Source: Flavobacteriaceae bacterium PS02338 (GTDB lineage Bacteria; Bacteroidota; Bacteroidia; Sphingobacteriales; Sphingobacteriaceae). From it: a stretch of DNA of 64,000 nt. Shown here piece by piece: positions 44,404 through 54,486 of the stretch (positions within the stretch are counted from its first letter, which is position 1; each line of letters opens with the position of its first letter). Both the position numbers and the translations under genes were made by a program. Under the pieces are notes generated by a model. It searched no databases and was not told where the DNA came from. It was given only the letters and a program-made list of their open reading frames with translations. The DNA is taken from the NCBI GenBank assembly GCA_029959615.1, contig JASCOD010000004.1, positions 1-64,000 of the forward strand, given 5' to 3'.

Positions 44404-45660
44404 CTAAACCCTCGAAAGTACGCTCATTATTGCTGAAGCTTTCAATAAGCATTCTTCATATTCTTTTTCAGCATCAGACTCATAAGTAATTGCACCGCCC
44501 ACTTGGAAGGATAAATATTGGTTTTCCGCATTGTATAGGATGCTTCTGATCACTACATTGAAATCGAAGTCTCTATCTGGATTGATATAACCAAAAGATC
44601 CAGAATAAGCTCCTCTTTTACTTCTTTCATATCGATCAATCAATTGCATGGTACGTAATTTTGGTGCGCCAGTCATTGAGCCCATTGGGAATGTGTTTTT
44701 GATGGCATCTACGAAATGAACATCGGGAGAAAGCTCGCAGCTAATAGTTGAGATCATTTGGTGCACTTGTGGAAAGGTGTAAATTCCAAAGAGCTCGTCC
44801 ACTTTTACTGTGCCTTTTACTGCACTTTTGGTCAAATCATTTCTCACCAAATCTACAATCATTACATTTTCTGCCTGTTCTTTTTTGCTGTTTTTTAAAT
44901 CAGACTTTATCTGTAGGTCTTCTGCTTCGTTATGGCTTCTTTTCGCAGTTCCTTTAATCGGTTGAGAAGTGAGGGTGTTACCTCTTTTGGATAGAAATCT
45001 TTCTGGTGTAGCCGACAAAACGAACTTATTGCCAATTTTAAGAAAACCCGAAAATGGAGTAGGAGATACTTTGGTTAAAAGCTGGTAAGTCTCAAGTGGA
45101 TCGATAATCGCATTTTCGGCAAAAAACTCTTGGCAAAAATTCATTTCATAAACATCACCACGTTTAATATGTTGCCTAATTTTTTGGATGTGCTCTATGT
45201 ATTCTTCTTTAGTGAACCTATTTTGGATATTTAAATCTTCATTATGCTTTTTTGCTGAGCTAGGGTTATCCAATATTTGATTGATGATACCGTTGTCACC
45301 TTTGATGATTTCAATATCATTTCCTTTAATAGAAATTAGATATTTTGGAATGAAGAAATATAAATCGGGGAACTCTAATAGGTCATTGTTAGGATGTTTA
45401 ATTTCCTCTGTTTCATCCTTTAAATCATAGGTTAATAGACCGAATATCCAATCTTTATTTTCTTCTACAAATGTCTTTAGCAACGAAAATGCAGTTCCAA
45501 TTGGAGCAATTAATTCTTTCTGTTTGCCAAAAGCAATTAGACAATCATGTCTACTATGTCTATCTTCATAATGATGCGAATCGAGATAACAACAAACTTC
45601 GAAGGCTGAGGCGTATTGAAGTGCTTTTTCTTTAAAACTGGAGATCTGCTCTGCGGTCAT
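44404..45660 (-). CDS. pabB: Aminodeoxychorismate synthase component I
   Basis: The 418-residue chorismate-binding enzyme has the family segments KRGDVYEMNFCQEF, SATPERFL, SQPIKGTAKRS, EQAENVMIVDLVRNDL, GSMTGAPKLRTM and FNVVIRSI. It aminates chorismate for p-aminobenzoate. The active-site Lys in PIKGT is the mark of PabB rather than anthranilate synthase, which has PIAGT. No pabA amidotransferase gene is adjacent; the class IV enzyme at 59111 could be the lyase partner. Confidence 0.9.
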   Translation of the reverse strand: MTAEQISSFKEKALQYASAFEVCCYLDSHHYEDRHSRHDCLIAFGKQKELIAPIGTAFSLLKTFVEENKDWIFGLLTYDLKDETEEIKHPNNDLLEFPDLYFFIPKYLISIKGNDIEIIKGDNGIINQILDNPSSAKKHNEDLNIQNRFTKEEYIEHIQKIRQHIKRGDVYEMNFCQEFFAENAIIDPLETYQLLTKVSPTPFSGFLKIGNKFVLSATPERFLSKRGNTLTSQPIKGTAKRSHNEAEDLQIKSDLKNSKKEQAENVMIVDLVRNDLTKSAVKGTVKVDELFGIYTFPQVHQMISTISCELSPDVHFVDAIKNTFPMGSMTGAPKLRTMQLIDRYERSKRGAYSGSFGYINPDRDFDFNVVIRSILYNAENQYLSFQVGGAITYESDAEKEYEECLLKASAIMSVLSRV

Positions 45661-45669
45661 TTATAAAAT

Positions 45670-45731
45670 TGTCATTGAATCTTAGGCAATTGTAATGAAG
45701 ACTTAGGATTGCTTCGTTCCTTGCAATGACA
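45670..45731. repeat. Dispersed palindrome, family B, decayed copy
   Basis: TGTCATTG and CAATGACA bound a 62-base segment with internal GATTGCTTCGTTCC, clearly related to the elements at 23803 and 39682. It lies between pabB and the purA terminator. Confidence 0.7.
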
Positions 45732-45754
45732 GCCCAAATTTAAGATGAATAAAT

Positions 45755-45787
45755 AAAAAATCCCCCAATAAATTATTAGGGGATTTT
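45755..45787 (-). terminator. purA terminator
   Basis: On the minus strand AATCCCC and GGGGGATT enclose an AT-rich loop and end in TTTTTT. The hairpin begins about 20 bases after the purA stop. Confidence 0.85.
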
Positions 45788-45805
45788 CACTATCATGTTT
45801 TTATT

Positions 45806-47092
<1,287 letters not shown>

Positions 47093-47123
47093 TTAAGAGA
47101 ATAAGATTGGTTATTGTGAATAA

Positions 47124-47597
47124 TTAGTGTGCTTTGTTTTTAATGGTTGCAGCTGCGCTACAGTCGAAACATACTCCATAAAGATTTAAAGAGTGGTGTT
47201 TGATGTCAAATTTTAATAAATCGCCAACCATATTTTGGATTTGACCAATACGAGGATCGCAAAATTCTACTACTTTACCACAGTCTATACAAATTACGTG
47301 GTCATGTTGGTGATAGCCGTAAGATTTTTCGAACTGTGCCATGTTTTTGCCAAATTGGTGTTTAGTCACCAAATCACAAGAAACTAATAACTCTAATGTG
47401 TTGTAAACCGTAGCTCTACTTACACGATATTTTTGATTTTTCATGTGTATGTAAAGGGTTTCTACATCAAAGTGGTCATCTCTCGAGTAGATTTCTTCTA
47501 GAATAGCAAAACGCTCAGGGGTTTTTCTTAAGTTTTTATTTTCGAGATAAGCTTCGAATATCTTTCTAACTAACTCGTTTGTGTTCTGTTCAGACAT
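47124..47597 (-). CDS. Fur-family transcriptional regulator
   Basis: The 157-residue protein has the winged-helix part (RKTPERFAILEEIYSRDDHFDVETLYIHM, then RVSRATVYNTLELL) and the metal-binding part with HQHDHVICIDCGKVVEF. The two CxxC pairs, CIDC and CFDC, form a structural zinc site. Fur, Zur and PerR look alike at this level, so the sensed metal or oxidant is unclear. I use the ATG at 47597 because the upstream in-frame TTG lies in the -7 box. Confidence 0.9.
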   Translation of the reverse strand: MSEQNTNELVRKIFEAYLENKNLRKTPERFAILEEIYSRDDHFDVETLYIHMKNQKYRVSRATVYNTLELLVSCDLVTKHQFGKNMAQFEKSYGYHQHDHVICIDCGKVVEFCDPRIGQIQNMVGDLLKFDIKHHSLNLYGVCFDCSAAATIKNKAH

Positions 47598-47615
47598 AGT
47601 TTTTAAACTCCATTT

Positions 47616-47623
47616 CAAAGGTA
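47616..47623 (-). promoter_or_regulatory. -7 box of the Fur-family gene
   Basis: TACCTTTG on the minus strand matches the consensus exactly, ending 18 bases before the ATG. A possible -33 (TTTA) lies 19 bases upstream. Confidence 0.55.
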
Positions 47624-47696
47624 GTTAAATGATTACAGAGATTAAAGGATTAGAGAGATTTATGTTGATAAAATGATAGAATGTTAATGGTTAGTT

Positions 47697-48109
47697 ATTA
47701 ATGATTAATTATTAGCGAATTTGTAATGCTCAGCTATTGCCGTTAACTATTACTCTTCGCAGTCTTTATGATGGATGTAATCAATTTAATAATTTTAACA
47801 GCATCTATATAAATGCTTTCAAATTGTTCGTTTTTGAGGTAGTCTGTTTCCTTTAATAGCTCTAGCCAATAAATTGTTTCGTTGATCTCCTTCTGAGCAA
47901 TGCCCATTTTATGTTTGAAGTCTGCTTTCGTTTCCGCATGTTCTGCTTCACGAACCATTGCACCAACACTAGTTCCAGAGCGTAACAACTGCTTGCTTAA
48001 AATAAATTCCTTTTTCTGGATTTGCAGATATTGATAGAATTCGAATAGCAAACTTAAAGCTTTTGTTCTTTAAGATATTCTCTTTCATCATTAACAATTA
48101 ATCATTAAT
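47697..48109 (-). mobile_element. Four-helix-bundle cassette bounded by 18-bp inverted repeats
   Basis: ATTAATGATTAATTATTA at 47697-47714 and its reverse complement at 48092-48109 differ at one base of 18. Together they enclose one gene of the 23S-intervening-sequence (four-helix-bundle) family. The right repeat ends on the first base of the rel stop codon. The arrangement suggests a small mobile or once-mobile cassette; there is no transposase and no target duplication was identified. Confidence 0.45.
47743..48088 (-). pseudogene. Frameshifted four-helix-bundle (23S IVP-like) protein gene
   Basis: The main open frame (47743-48051) encodes the usual body of the family, FYQYLQIQKKEFILSKQLLRSGTSVGAMVREAEHAE to the C terminus. 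The missing N terminus is present in another frame from an ATG at 48088, reading MKENILKNKSFKFAIRI. The family normally runs KSF-F-A-I-R-I directly into LY-YL, so a small deletion near 48036-48048 has split the gene. The function of the intact family is not settled; members occur inside 23S rRNA intervening sequences and as free genes. Confidence 0.75.
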
Positions 48110-50319
48110 TATGCATCAAACCTAGTCACTCCCGTGATGCCTTTTACTTCCAGAAGGTTTTTGATTAAGTTATCTAAATGTTCTTTATCATTTACAAAAA
48201 CTTTAATTGAGCCATCAAAAATACCGTCATCAGTATCGATGGTAATCGAACGAATATTCACTTTAAAATCGTTAGAAATAACCTTAGTTAAGCTATTGAT
48301 CAATCCTACATCATCAATGCCTACTATTCTCAATCCCGTTAAGAAACTAAGTTCTTGTTGTTTATTCCATTTAGCCTTAACTACTCTGTAGCCATAGTTT
48401 GCCATCAGCTGTGCTGCATTGGGGCAATTAGTGCGATGTATTTTGATACCTTCGTTAACGGTTACAAAACCAAATACATCATCTCCAGGAATGGGGTTAC
48501 AGCATACTGCTAAGGTGTAATCTATTTTCTGTAGGTCTTCGCCAATCAGTAAAACATCAGATTCTGGACCTTTAACCTTTTTTAATAGAGCGTTGATACG
48601 CTCATTGTCATTTACTTTTTCGTTACCACGATTTTCGATTTCTTTCTCACTAGTAACATATTCTCTCAAATCTTTAAGCTCAATTTTTCCAGTGGCAACT
48701 TCAATGAACAGGTCTTGTGTAGATTGCAGTTTAAAGAAATAACTTAACTTATTAAGATTATCTGTATTGTAGGTGATTTTTAAAGACTTCAGTTTGCGTT
48801 CTAGTAGTTCTTTTCCTTCTTCCGCAATTTTACGTTTTTCTTCTTTTAAGGATGACTTGATTTTCGATTTGGCTTTTGCCGTCATTACGATATTAAGCCA
48901 ATCTTCTTTAGGAGTTTGCTTGCTTGAAGTAATGATTTCTACCTGATCCCCATTTTGTAATTTGTACGAAAGCGGAACTAATTTATGATTTACTTTAGCG
49001 CCAATACATTTTGCACCAATATCAGTATGGATCTCAAACGCAAAATCTAAAGCGGTAGCACCCAGTGGTAGTTGTAGTAAAGCTCCTTTCGGGGTAAAAA
49101 TGAAAATCTCATCAGAGAAAAGGTTCATTTTAAAGTCATCCAAGAAATCTAAAGCATTCGATTCCGGATTGCTCAGCATTTCTCTAACTTTCTGTATCCA
49201 TTGATCTAGACCGTTATCATTGCTGCTTTCTTTGTATTTCCAATGTGCCGCAAAGCCTTTTTCTGCAATTTCATTCATCCGTTGGGTACGGATCTGTACT
49301 TCTACCCACTGACCTTTTGGTCCCATCACCGTAGTATGTAAAGATTCATAGCCATTTCCTTTTGGCGAAGAAACCCAATCACGCAAGCGATCTGGATTTG
49401 GTCGGTAAAGATCGGTAACAATAGAATAAGCTTTCCAGCAATCTGCTTTTTCACTTTCAGGAGCACTATCCAAAATGATTCTAATGGCAAAAAGATCATA
49501 TACTTCCTCAAAAGGAATATTCTTTTTCTTCATTTTGTTCCATATCGAATGGATAGATTTTGGACGGCCATAAACATTAGCAATTAAACCTTGCTCTGCT
49601 AATATATCAGTAATAGGTTCTACGAAGCTTCTAACGAAAGCATTTCTTTCGGCTTTTTTCTCGTTAAGTTGAGTGGCGATATACTTGTAGGTGTCTGGTT
49701 CCAAATACTTCATCGACAAATCCTCCAACTCAGATTTAATGGCATATAAACCCAAGCGATGCGCTAATGGGGCATATAAGTAAATCGTTTCAGAAGCTAT
49801 TTTAAGTTGCTTATGACGAGGCATGAAATCCATCGTACGCATATTGTGCAGCCTATCGGCTAGCTTGATCAAGATTACCCGTACATCATCGGCAAGAGTA
49901 AGCAACATCTTTCTGAAATTCTCAGCCTGTAAAGAGCTGTTAGTATCAAAAACTCCAGATATTTTAGTTAAACCGTCAATAATTTTTGCAGTTTTTTTCC
50001 CAAACTCGCGTTCAATATCTTCAAGAGTGATGTCGGTATCTTCTACTACATCGTGTAATAAGGCACATACAATGGAAGTTGTTCCTAGTCCAATTTCTTC
50101 TGCAGCAATTTGTGCAACGGCAATAGGGTGATAAATGTAAGGTTCGCCCGACTTGCGGCGCATATCTTTATGGCTTTCCAACGCCATGTCAAAAGCCTTA
50201 CGTATTTCTTTTTTGTCTCCTCTTTGGAGCGTTGATTTACAGGCACGTAACAATGCACGATACCTTTTTAGTATCTCTTTTTTTTCAGCCTCAAGATCTA
50301 TAACCAAAGTATTCTTCAT
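48109..50319 (-). CDS. rel: Bifunctional (p)ppGpp synthetase/hydrolase
   Basis: The 736-residue protein has an N-terminal HD hydrolase domain (HPIAVAQIAAEE, then ALLHDVVEDTDIT), a synthetase domain (YDLFAIRIILD, RLRDWVSSPKGNGYESLHTTV), a TGS domain (IFIFTPKGALLQLPLGATALDFAF) and a C-terminal ACT domain (LRIVGIDDVGLINSLTKVIS). The HDxxED motif is intact, so both synthesis and breakdown of the alarmone are expected. It appears to be the only long Rel/SpoT protein in the window. The stop codon touches the inverted repeat of the neighbouring cassette. Confidence 0.95.
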   Translation of the reverse strand: MKNTLVIDLEAEKKEILKRYRALLRACKSTLQRGDKKEIRKAFDMALESHKDMRRKSGEPYIYHPIAVAQIAAEEIGLGTTSIVCALLHDVVEDTDITLEDIEREFGKKTAKIIDGLTKISGVFDTNSSLQAENFRKMLLTLADDVRVILIKLADRLHNMRTMDFMPRHKQLKIASETIYLYAPLAHRLGLYAIKSELEDLSMKYLEPDTYKYIATQLNEKKAERNAFVRSFVEPITDILAEQGLIANVYGRPKSIHSIWNKMKKKNIPFEEVYDLFAIRIILDSAPESEKADCWKAYSIVTDLYRPNPDRLRDWVSSPKGNGYESLHTTVMGPKGQWVEVQIRTQRMNEIAEKGFAAHWKYKESSNDNGLDQWIQKVREMLSNPESNALDFLDDFKMNLFSDEIFIFTPKGALLQLPLGATALDFAFEIHTDIGAKCIGAKVNHKLVPLSYKLQNGDQVEIITSSKQTPKEDWLNIVMTAKAKSKIKSSLKEEKRKIAEEGKELLERKLKSLKITYNTDNLNKLSYFFKLQSTQDLFIEVATGKIELKDLREYVTSEKEIENRGNEKVNDNERINALLKKVKGPESDVLLIGEDLQKIDYTLAVCCNPIPGDDVFGFVTVNEGIKIHRTNCPNAAQLMANYGYRVVKAKWNKQQELSFLTGLRIVGIDDVGLINSLTKVISNDFKVNIRSITIDTDDGIFDGSIKVFVNDKEHLDNLIKNLLEVKGITGVTRFDA

Positions 50320-50407
50320 TTGTATTTTCTAGGTAAAATTATAGCGGATTTAAACTATAAAGTACTATATTAGGTTTGTAGTTAAAACGAATATATAAAA
50401 ATAGCGC

Positions 50408-50415
50408 TAACTTTG
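50408..50415 (+). promoter_or_regulatory. -7 box of the DUF4294 gene
   Basis: TAACTTTG matches the consensus exactly and ends 15 bases before the ATG at 50431. Another exact match, TAGGTTTG, is at 50371-50378. Confidence 0.5.
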
Positions 50416-50430
50416 AATAGGCATAAATTT

Positions 50431-51048
50431 ATGAAATTTTATCGTCTTTTTGCTCTTTCAATTGTCATGATTGCTGGTTTTGGTGCTCAAGCACAAGACA
50501 GCACTGCAAAAGCTATTTGGCCAAAATTAGGCAAAAATGATACCATTCGTGTTGCAGCTACCAATGATGGAGGATACATGATTCCTTGGATTGGTTTGAA
50601 GGAAGTTGTGATATTAGGTCAGCGAATTTGGAAGTCTCCGCAGGAGCAAGCTGCCTATAATAGATTAAGATATAATGTATTGAAAGTGATGCCTTATGCA
50701 ATTTTTGCTAAAAGACGTTACGAACAATTAGAGCGTGATTTAGCTATAGTTGCAGATCAAAAGGTGCAAAAGCGCTTAGTTAAGGAATGCGATAATGAAA
50801 TAAAAAAAATGTTTAATACCGAAATAAAGGAATTAACCATTACGCAAGGACAAATATTAACTAAATTAATTGATAGGGAAGTGGGGAGAACAACTTACGA
50901 TATTGTGAGGGAAACAAAAGGTAAGTTTGCCGCGTTTTCGTACCAACTAGTTGCGAGAGTGGTAGGGCACAACCTTAAAAGTACCTATAGTGTTCAGGAA
51001 GATAGAGATATCGAATCCATCATTAGGAGCTCTGGCTACTATCAGTAA
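50431..51048 (+). CDS. DUF4294 secreted protein
   Basis: From the ATG at 50431 the product is 205 residues with a signal peptide (FALSIVMIAGFGAQAQ). The body shows the DUF4294 pattern, including the YNVLKVMPYAIFAKRRYEQL and REVGRTTYDIV segments. No function is known. The TTG 18 bases upstream is in frame but lies in the -7 box. The glutathione peroxidase gene follows after 9 bases. Confidence 0.82.
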   Translation: MKFYRLFALSIVMIAGFGAQAQDSTAKAIWPKLGKNDTIRVAATNDGGYMIPWIGLKEVVILGQRIWKSPQEQAAYNRLRYNVLKVMPYAIFAKRRYEQLERDLAIVADQKVQKRLVKECDNEIKKMFNTEIKELTITQGQILTKLIDREVGRTTYDIVRETKGKFAAFSYQLVARVVGHNLKSTYSVQEDRDIESIIRSSGYYQ

Positions 51049-51057
51049 AATTTAAAT

Positions 51058-51561
51058 ATGAATGTAAATCCAACAGTGTATCCGTTCAAAGCTCGCTTTG
51101 TTAATGGAACAGAGAAGAACTTAGCCGATTATAGCGGTAAAGTGTTGTTGATTGTAAACACAGCTTCTGGTTGTGGCTTTACTCCTCAGCTAAAAGAATT
51201 ACAACAAATCAGAGATGAATTTTCCGAACAGGGTTTTGAAATTCTAGGGTTTCCTTCCAATGATTTCGGTAAGCAGGAACCGCTGGAAGGGAAATCTATT
51301 ACAGAGTTTTGTGAGGTAAACTATGGAGTGCAATTCCCTATTTTTGATAAGATTATGGTGAGAGGTAGAGAAGCTCATCCTTTGTTTAAATTCTTGGCGG
51401 ACAAAAAACAAAATGGCAATTTAACTTCTACTCCGAGGTGGAATTTTCACAAATATTTGATCAATAAAAAAGGAGAAGTGGTAGAGTATTTCTTTCCTTT
51501 TACCAAGCCAACTTCTTCAAAAGTGAAGAAAAAAATACAGCGTCTTTTACAAGAGAAATGA
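51058..51561 (+). CDS. Glutathione peroxidase family protein
   Basis: The 167-residue enzyme has the peroxidatic Cys39 in NTASGCGFTPQ, the second signature FPSNDFGKQEPLE and the W-N-F motif near WNFHKYLINKKGEV. It reduces hydroperoxides; bacterial members usually take electrons from thioredoxin or another thiol. It sits directly between the DUF4294 gene and bshB1, a bacillithiol biosynthesis gene, which makes bacillithiol a conceivable reductant. Confidence 0.93.
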   Translation: MNVNPTVYPFKARFVNGTEKNLADYSGKVLLIVNTASGCGFTPQLKELQQIRDEFSEQGFEILGFPSNDFGKQEPLEGKSITEFCEVNYGVQFPIFDKIMVRGREAHPLFKFLADKKQNGNLTSTPRWNFHKYLINKKGEVVEYFFPFTKPTSSKVKKKIQRLLQEK

Positions 51562-51573
51562 TAGAATAATTGA

Positions 51574-51642
51574 ATTTTGAATGATTGAATTTTGGTAAGG
51601 CGCATAGCCATTCTCTCATTCAGTCATTCTCTCATTCAAAAT
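51574..51642. repeat. Inverted repeat between gpx and bshB1
   Basis: ATTTTGAATGA and TCATTCAAAAT are perfect 11-bp arms, 47 bases apart. The space between contains further GAATGATTGAAT and TCATTCTC words, typical of intergenic repeat debris. Confidence 0.55.
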
Positions 51643-51649
51643 TAATGAT

Positions 51650-52366
51650 ATGAAATTAGATTTATTGGTTTTAGCGGTTCACCCAGATGATGCTGAATTA
51701 GGGTGTTCGGGTACTATTATCAAGTATATTAAGCAAGGTAAAAAAGTAGGGATTGTAGATTTTACCAAAGGCGAATTAGGAACTAGAGGCACGGTTGAAA
51801 CTCGTGCAGAGGAGTCTAGAAATGCTTCTGCAATTATGGGTATTCATGCTAGAGAGAACATTGGGATAAGAGATGGCTTCTTTAAAAACGATGAAACGCA
51901 TCAACTGGAAGTAATAAAAATGATCCGTAAGTATCAGCCAGAAATTATCTTAACTAATGCGCTTTATGATCGTCATCCAGATCATGGTAGAGCCTCTGAC
52001 TTAGCAAGCGATGCGATTTTTCTTTCTGGATTAAGAAAGATTGAAACTGCTTTGGATGGTGTTGCTCAACAACCTTGGCGACCAAGACTAACCTTGCAGT
52101 ATATTCAGGACACTTACATCAAACCCGATATCATTATCGATATTTCTGAACAAATGGAGCAGAAGATAGAAGCCATTAGGGCTTTTAAAACTCAGTTTGA
52201 TAGTCCGAATGAAGATGAACCTCAAACCTATATCTCTACTCCAGGTTTTCTGCAATCAGTAATTGCTAGAGCTAGAGAAATGGGCAAAAATATTGGCGTT
52301 GAATATGGGGAAGGATTTACTTCAAGAAAGCTTTTGGGAGTAGATAGTTTGTTTGACTTGAGGTAG
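51650..52366 (+). CDS. bshB1: Bacillithiol biosynthesis deacetylase BshB1
   Basis: The 238-residue PIG-L family enzyme removes acetyl from GlcNAc-malate in bacillithiol synthesis. The zinc motif is AVHPDDAELG (about 10-18), with RHPDHGRASDL and FKTQFDSP later on. The KGELGTRGTVETRAEES segment is typical of BshB1. bshA and bshC are not in the window. It lies 88 bases after gpx. Confidence 0.93.
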   Translation: MKLDLLVLAVHPDDAELGCSGTIIKYIKQGKKVGIVDFTKGELGTRGTVETRAEESRNASAIMGIHARENIGIRDGFFKNDETHQLEVIKMIRKYQPEIILTNALYDRHPDHGRASDLASDAIFLSGLRKIETALDGVAQQPWRPRLTLQYIQDTYIKPDIIIDISEQMEQKIEAIRAFKTQFDSPNEDEPQTYISTPGFLQSVIARAREMGKNIGVEYGEGFTSRKLLGVDSLFDLR

Positions 52367-52466
52367 AAAATCCTTGAAAAGCCAACAATATTGACCCTTT
52401 TTTGTTTAAGTAGTAAGTAAGCAAAGCCATTTTAAGGTTTTGAATTTTAACTTTTGACTTATACTT

Positions 52467-53828
52467 ATGGCCAATCTATTTTCCTCTTTAAAAAACGCGT
52501 ATCAATTATTTAAAAGTGTAGACTTTCAGAAACTGGACGCACTTTCTAAAAAAGTAGATCTACCTAAAATGGTAGAGACAATATCCAGCCTAGACGAAAA
52601 GCAGCTGCAAGGTATGATGAAAATGATGGGTGGAAATTCTCGCAAAAAAGAATTACCACCTATTGAAGGAGATTTTTATCATTTGGGCGATGAAGCTTTG
52701 AACGATGAAGATAGGGCGTTGCAGTTAAAAGTACGTTCATTCTTAGAAAAAGAAGTAAAACCTATCGTAAACCATTACTGGAATAAAGCTGAATTTCCGT
52801 TTGAAATTATACCAAAATTGGCCGAACTCAATGTGTGTGGATTAACTTACAAAGGTTACGGTTGCCCAGGTAAATCTAATTTAATGGAAGGGATTTTGGC
52901 GATGGAAATGGCGAGAATAGATACTTCTCTTTCTACATTCTTTGGTGTACAGAGTGGTTTAGCGATGGGATCTATTTATATCTGTGGTTCCGAAGAACAA
53001 AAACAAAAATGGTTGCCATCTATGCAGCAATTTAAAACTATTGGAGCCTTTGGTTTAACCGAACCAGAAGTAGGATCTGCGGCAGCTGGTGGGCTAACTA
53101 CCACTTGCAAGAAGATAGGTGGCGAATGGATACTTAACGGTCAGAAAAAATGGATCGGTAATGCAACATTTGCAGATATTCTAATTATTTGGGCAAGAGA
53201 CGAAGATAGTGGTGATGTAAAAGGTTTTATTTTAGAGAAGGATAATCCAGGGTTTTCGGTAGAAAAAATGGAAAATAAAATGGCTTTGCGAATAGTTCAA
53301 AATGGACTAATAACACTAACCAATTGTAAAATAAAGGAAAGTGATAGATTGCAAAATGCCAATTCGTTTAAGGATACGGCAAAAGTATTGCAGATGACTA
53401 GAGCTGGAGTAGCTTGGCAAGCTGTTGGCTGTGCTCGTGGTGCCTACGAAAATGCCTTAGATTATACGAGAACTAGGAAGCAATTTGGAAAGCCAATCGC
53501 TTCTTTTCAGTTGATACAGAATCATTTGGTAGAGATGCTATCAAATCTTACGGCTATGCAGACACTTTGTTTTAGATTATCTCAATTACAAGATCAGGGA
53601 TTGTTGAAAGACGAACATGCTTCTTTAGCTAAAGTTTTCTGTTCACTTCGTACAAGAGATGTGGTAAGTAAAGCTAGGGAGGTAATGGGTGGAAACGGTA
53701 TCCTTTTAGAATATAATGTTGCCCGTTTTGTGGCAGATGCCGAAGCAATTTACTCGTACGAAGGAACTAAAGAAATCAATACTTTAATTGTAGGGAGAGC
53801 GATTACAGGTTTTTCTGCTTTTGTTTAG
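52467..53828 (+). CDS. Acyl-CoA dehydrogenase family protein
   Basis: The 453-residue flavoprotein has an N-terminal extension of about 65 residues (NAYQLFKSVDF ... KMMGGN) and the three-part ACAD fold. FGLTEPEVGSAAAG is the flavin and substrate signature, and AIYSYEGTKEINTLIVGRAITG holds the probable catalytic Glu. The closest pattern is glutaryl-CoA dehydrogenase, but the substrate cannot be fixed. The gene appears to stand alone, followed by a palindrome. Confidence 0.9.
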   Translation: MANLFSSLKNAYQLFKSVDFQKLDALSKKVDLPKMVETISSLDEKQLQGMMKMMGGNSRKKELPPIEGDFYHLGDEALNDEDRALQLKVRSFLEKEVKPIVNHYWNKAEFPFEIIPKLAELNVCGLTYKGYGCPGKSNLMEGILAMEMARIDTSLSTFFGVQSGLAMGSIYICGSEEQKQKWLPSMQQFKTIGAFGLTEPEVGSAAAGGLTTTCKKIGGEWILNGQKKWIGNATFADILIIWARDEDSGDVKGFILEKDNPGFSVEKMENKMALRIVQNGLITLTNCKIKESDRLQNANSFKDTAKVLQMTRAGVAWQAVGCARGAYENALDYTRTRKQFGKPIASFQLIQNHLVEMLSNLTAMQTLCFRLSQLQDQGLLKDEHASLAKVFCSLRTRDVVSKAREVMGGNGILLEYNVARFVADAEAIYSYEGTKEINTLIVGRAITGFSAFV

Positions 53829-53843
53829 AATGAGCATTGATTT

Positions 53844-53901
53844 TGTTATGTTGAGCTTGTCGAAATATTAAAGAATAGTCTTCGACAGGCTCACACTAAC
53901 A
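53844..53901. repeat. Dispersed palindrome, family E
   Basis: TTGAGCTTGTCGAA and TTCGACAGGCTCA form an imperfect hairpin between the convergent acyl-CoA dehydrogenase and small-protein genes. Its sequence is of the kind scattered widely through Bacteroidota genomes. Confidence 0.75.
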
Positions 53902-53916
53902 TCTGGTTAAGGTGTT

Positions 53917-54309
53917 TTACTTCAATGGCCATCTGATTAAGCCCACATTGCCCATTGCGCTTTTTTCGTACAGAGCAAAACAATTCCCGTTAAATTGAAC
54001 ATCAAAATTAATGTCGCCGGGAGAGAGCATTGAAGGAGCTCCTTTACCTTCTAGAAAATAGTAAACTTTAGTGTTGCCATATTTAGTATGTGGCATCAAA
54101 TCTCCATATTCTTGTAATTGCGCTTTAGTTGTATCTTTAACTGTTACCGCATAAATGCGTTGCACTGGACCAGTATTATTTTCGTTTCTATATTTTGCCA
54201 CTTCTATAAAACCTCCCTTTAAATCTTCAATGCCTGATTGGGTAAAAGTATCTTTGAGCATCCATCCGATAAGTACTAAGGCTAGCAAAGCAATTCCGAG
54301 TTTTTTCAT
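53917..54309 (-). CDS. Small membrane-anchored or exported protein of unknown function
   Basis: From the ATG at 54309 the product is 130 residues with one N-terminal hydrophobic segment (MKKLGIALLALVLIGWML) and a soluble part of unknown family. The frame continues upstream for 33 codons, but that stretch reads as spacer, and starting there would bury the hydrophobic segment. No close neighbour suggests a role. Confidence 0.6.
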   Translation of the reverse strand: MKKLGIALLALVLIGWMLKDTFTQSGIEDLKGGFIEVAKYRNENNTGPVQRIYAVTVKDTTKAQLQEYGDLMPHTKYGNTKVYYFLEGKGAPSMLSPGDINFDVQFNGNCFALYEKSAMGNVGLIRWPLK

Positions 54310-54415
54310 CTTTATAAAATTGTTTTCAATTGCGACGAATCTATCATGAATAAATTCAAACTTCGAAATTACGTGAAATAGCCTTTTATTGTGTTGTAAG
54401 GAAGTCATGAAATAG

Positions 54416-54466
54416 AAAAACCATTAAGGAGTTAAACTTAATATGTTTGAATCCTTAATGGTTTTG
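54416..54466 (-). terminator. Probable terminator after the lysine transaminase gene
   Basis: AAAACCATTAAGGA and TCCTTAATGGTTTT pair over 14 bases around a loop of about 20 bases. On the minus strand the second arm runs into TTTTTC. It lies about 20 bases after the transaminase stop. Confidence 0.65.
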
Positions 54467-54486
54467 AAAAAACTTCTATCTTAAGG

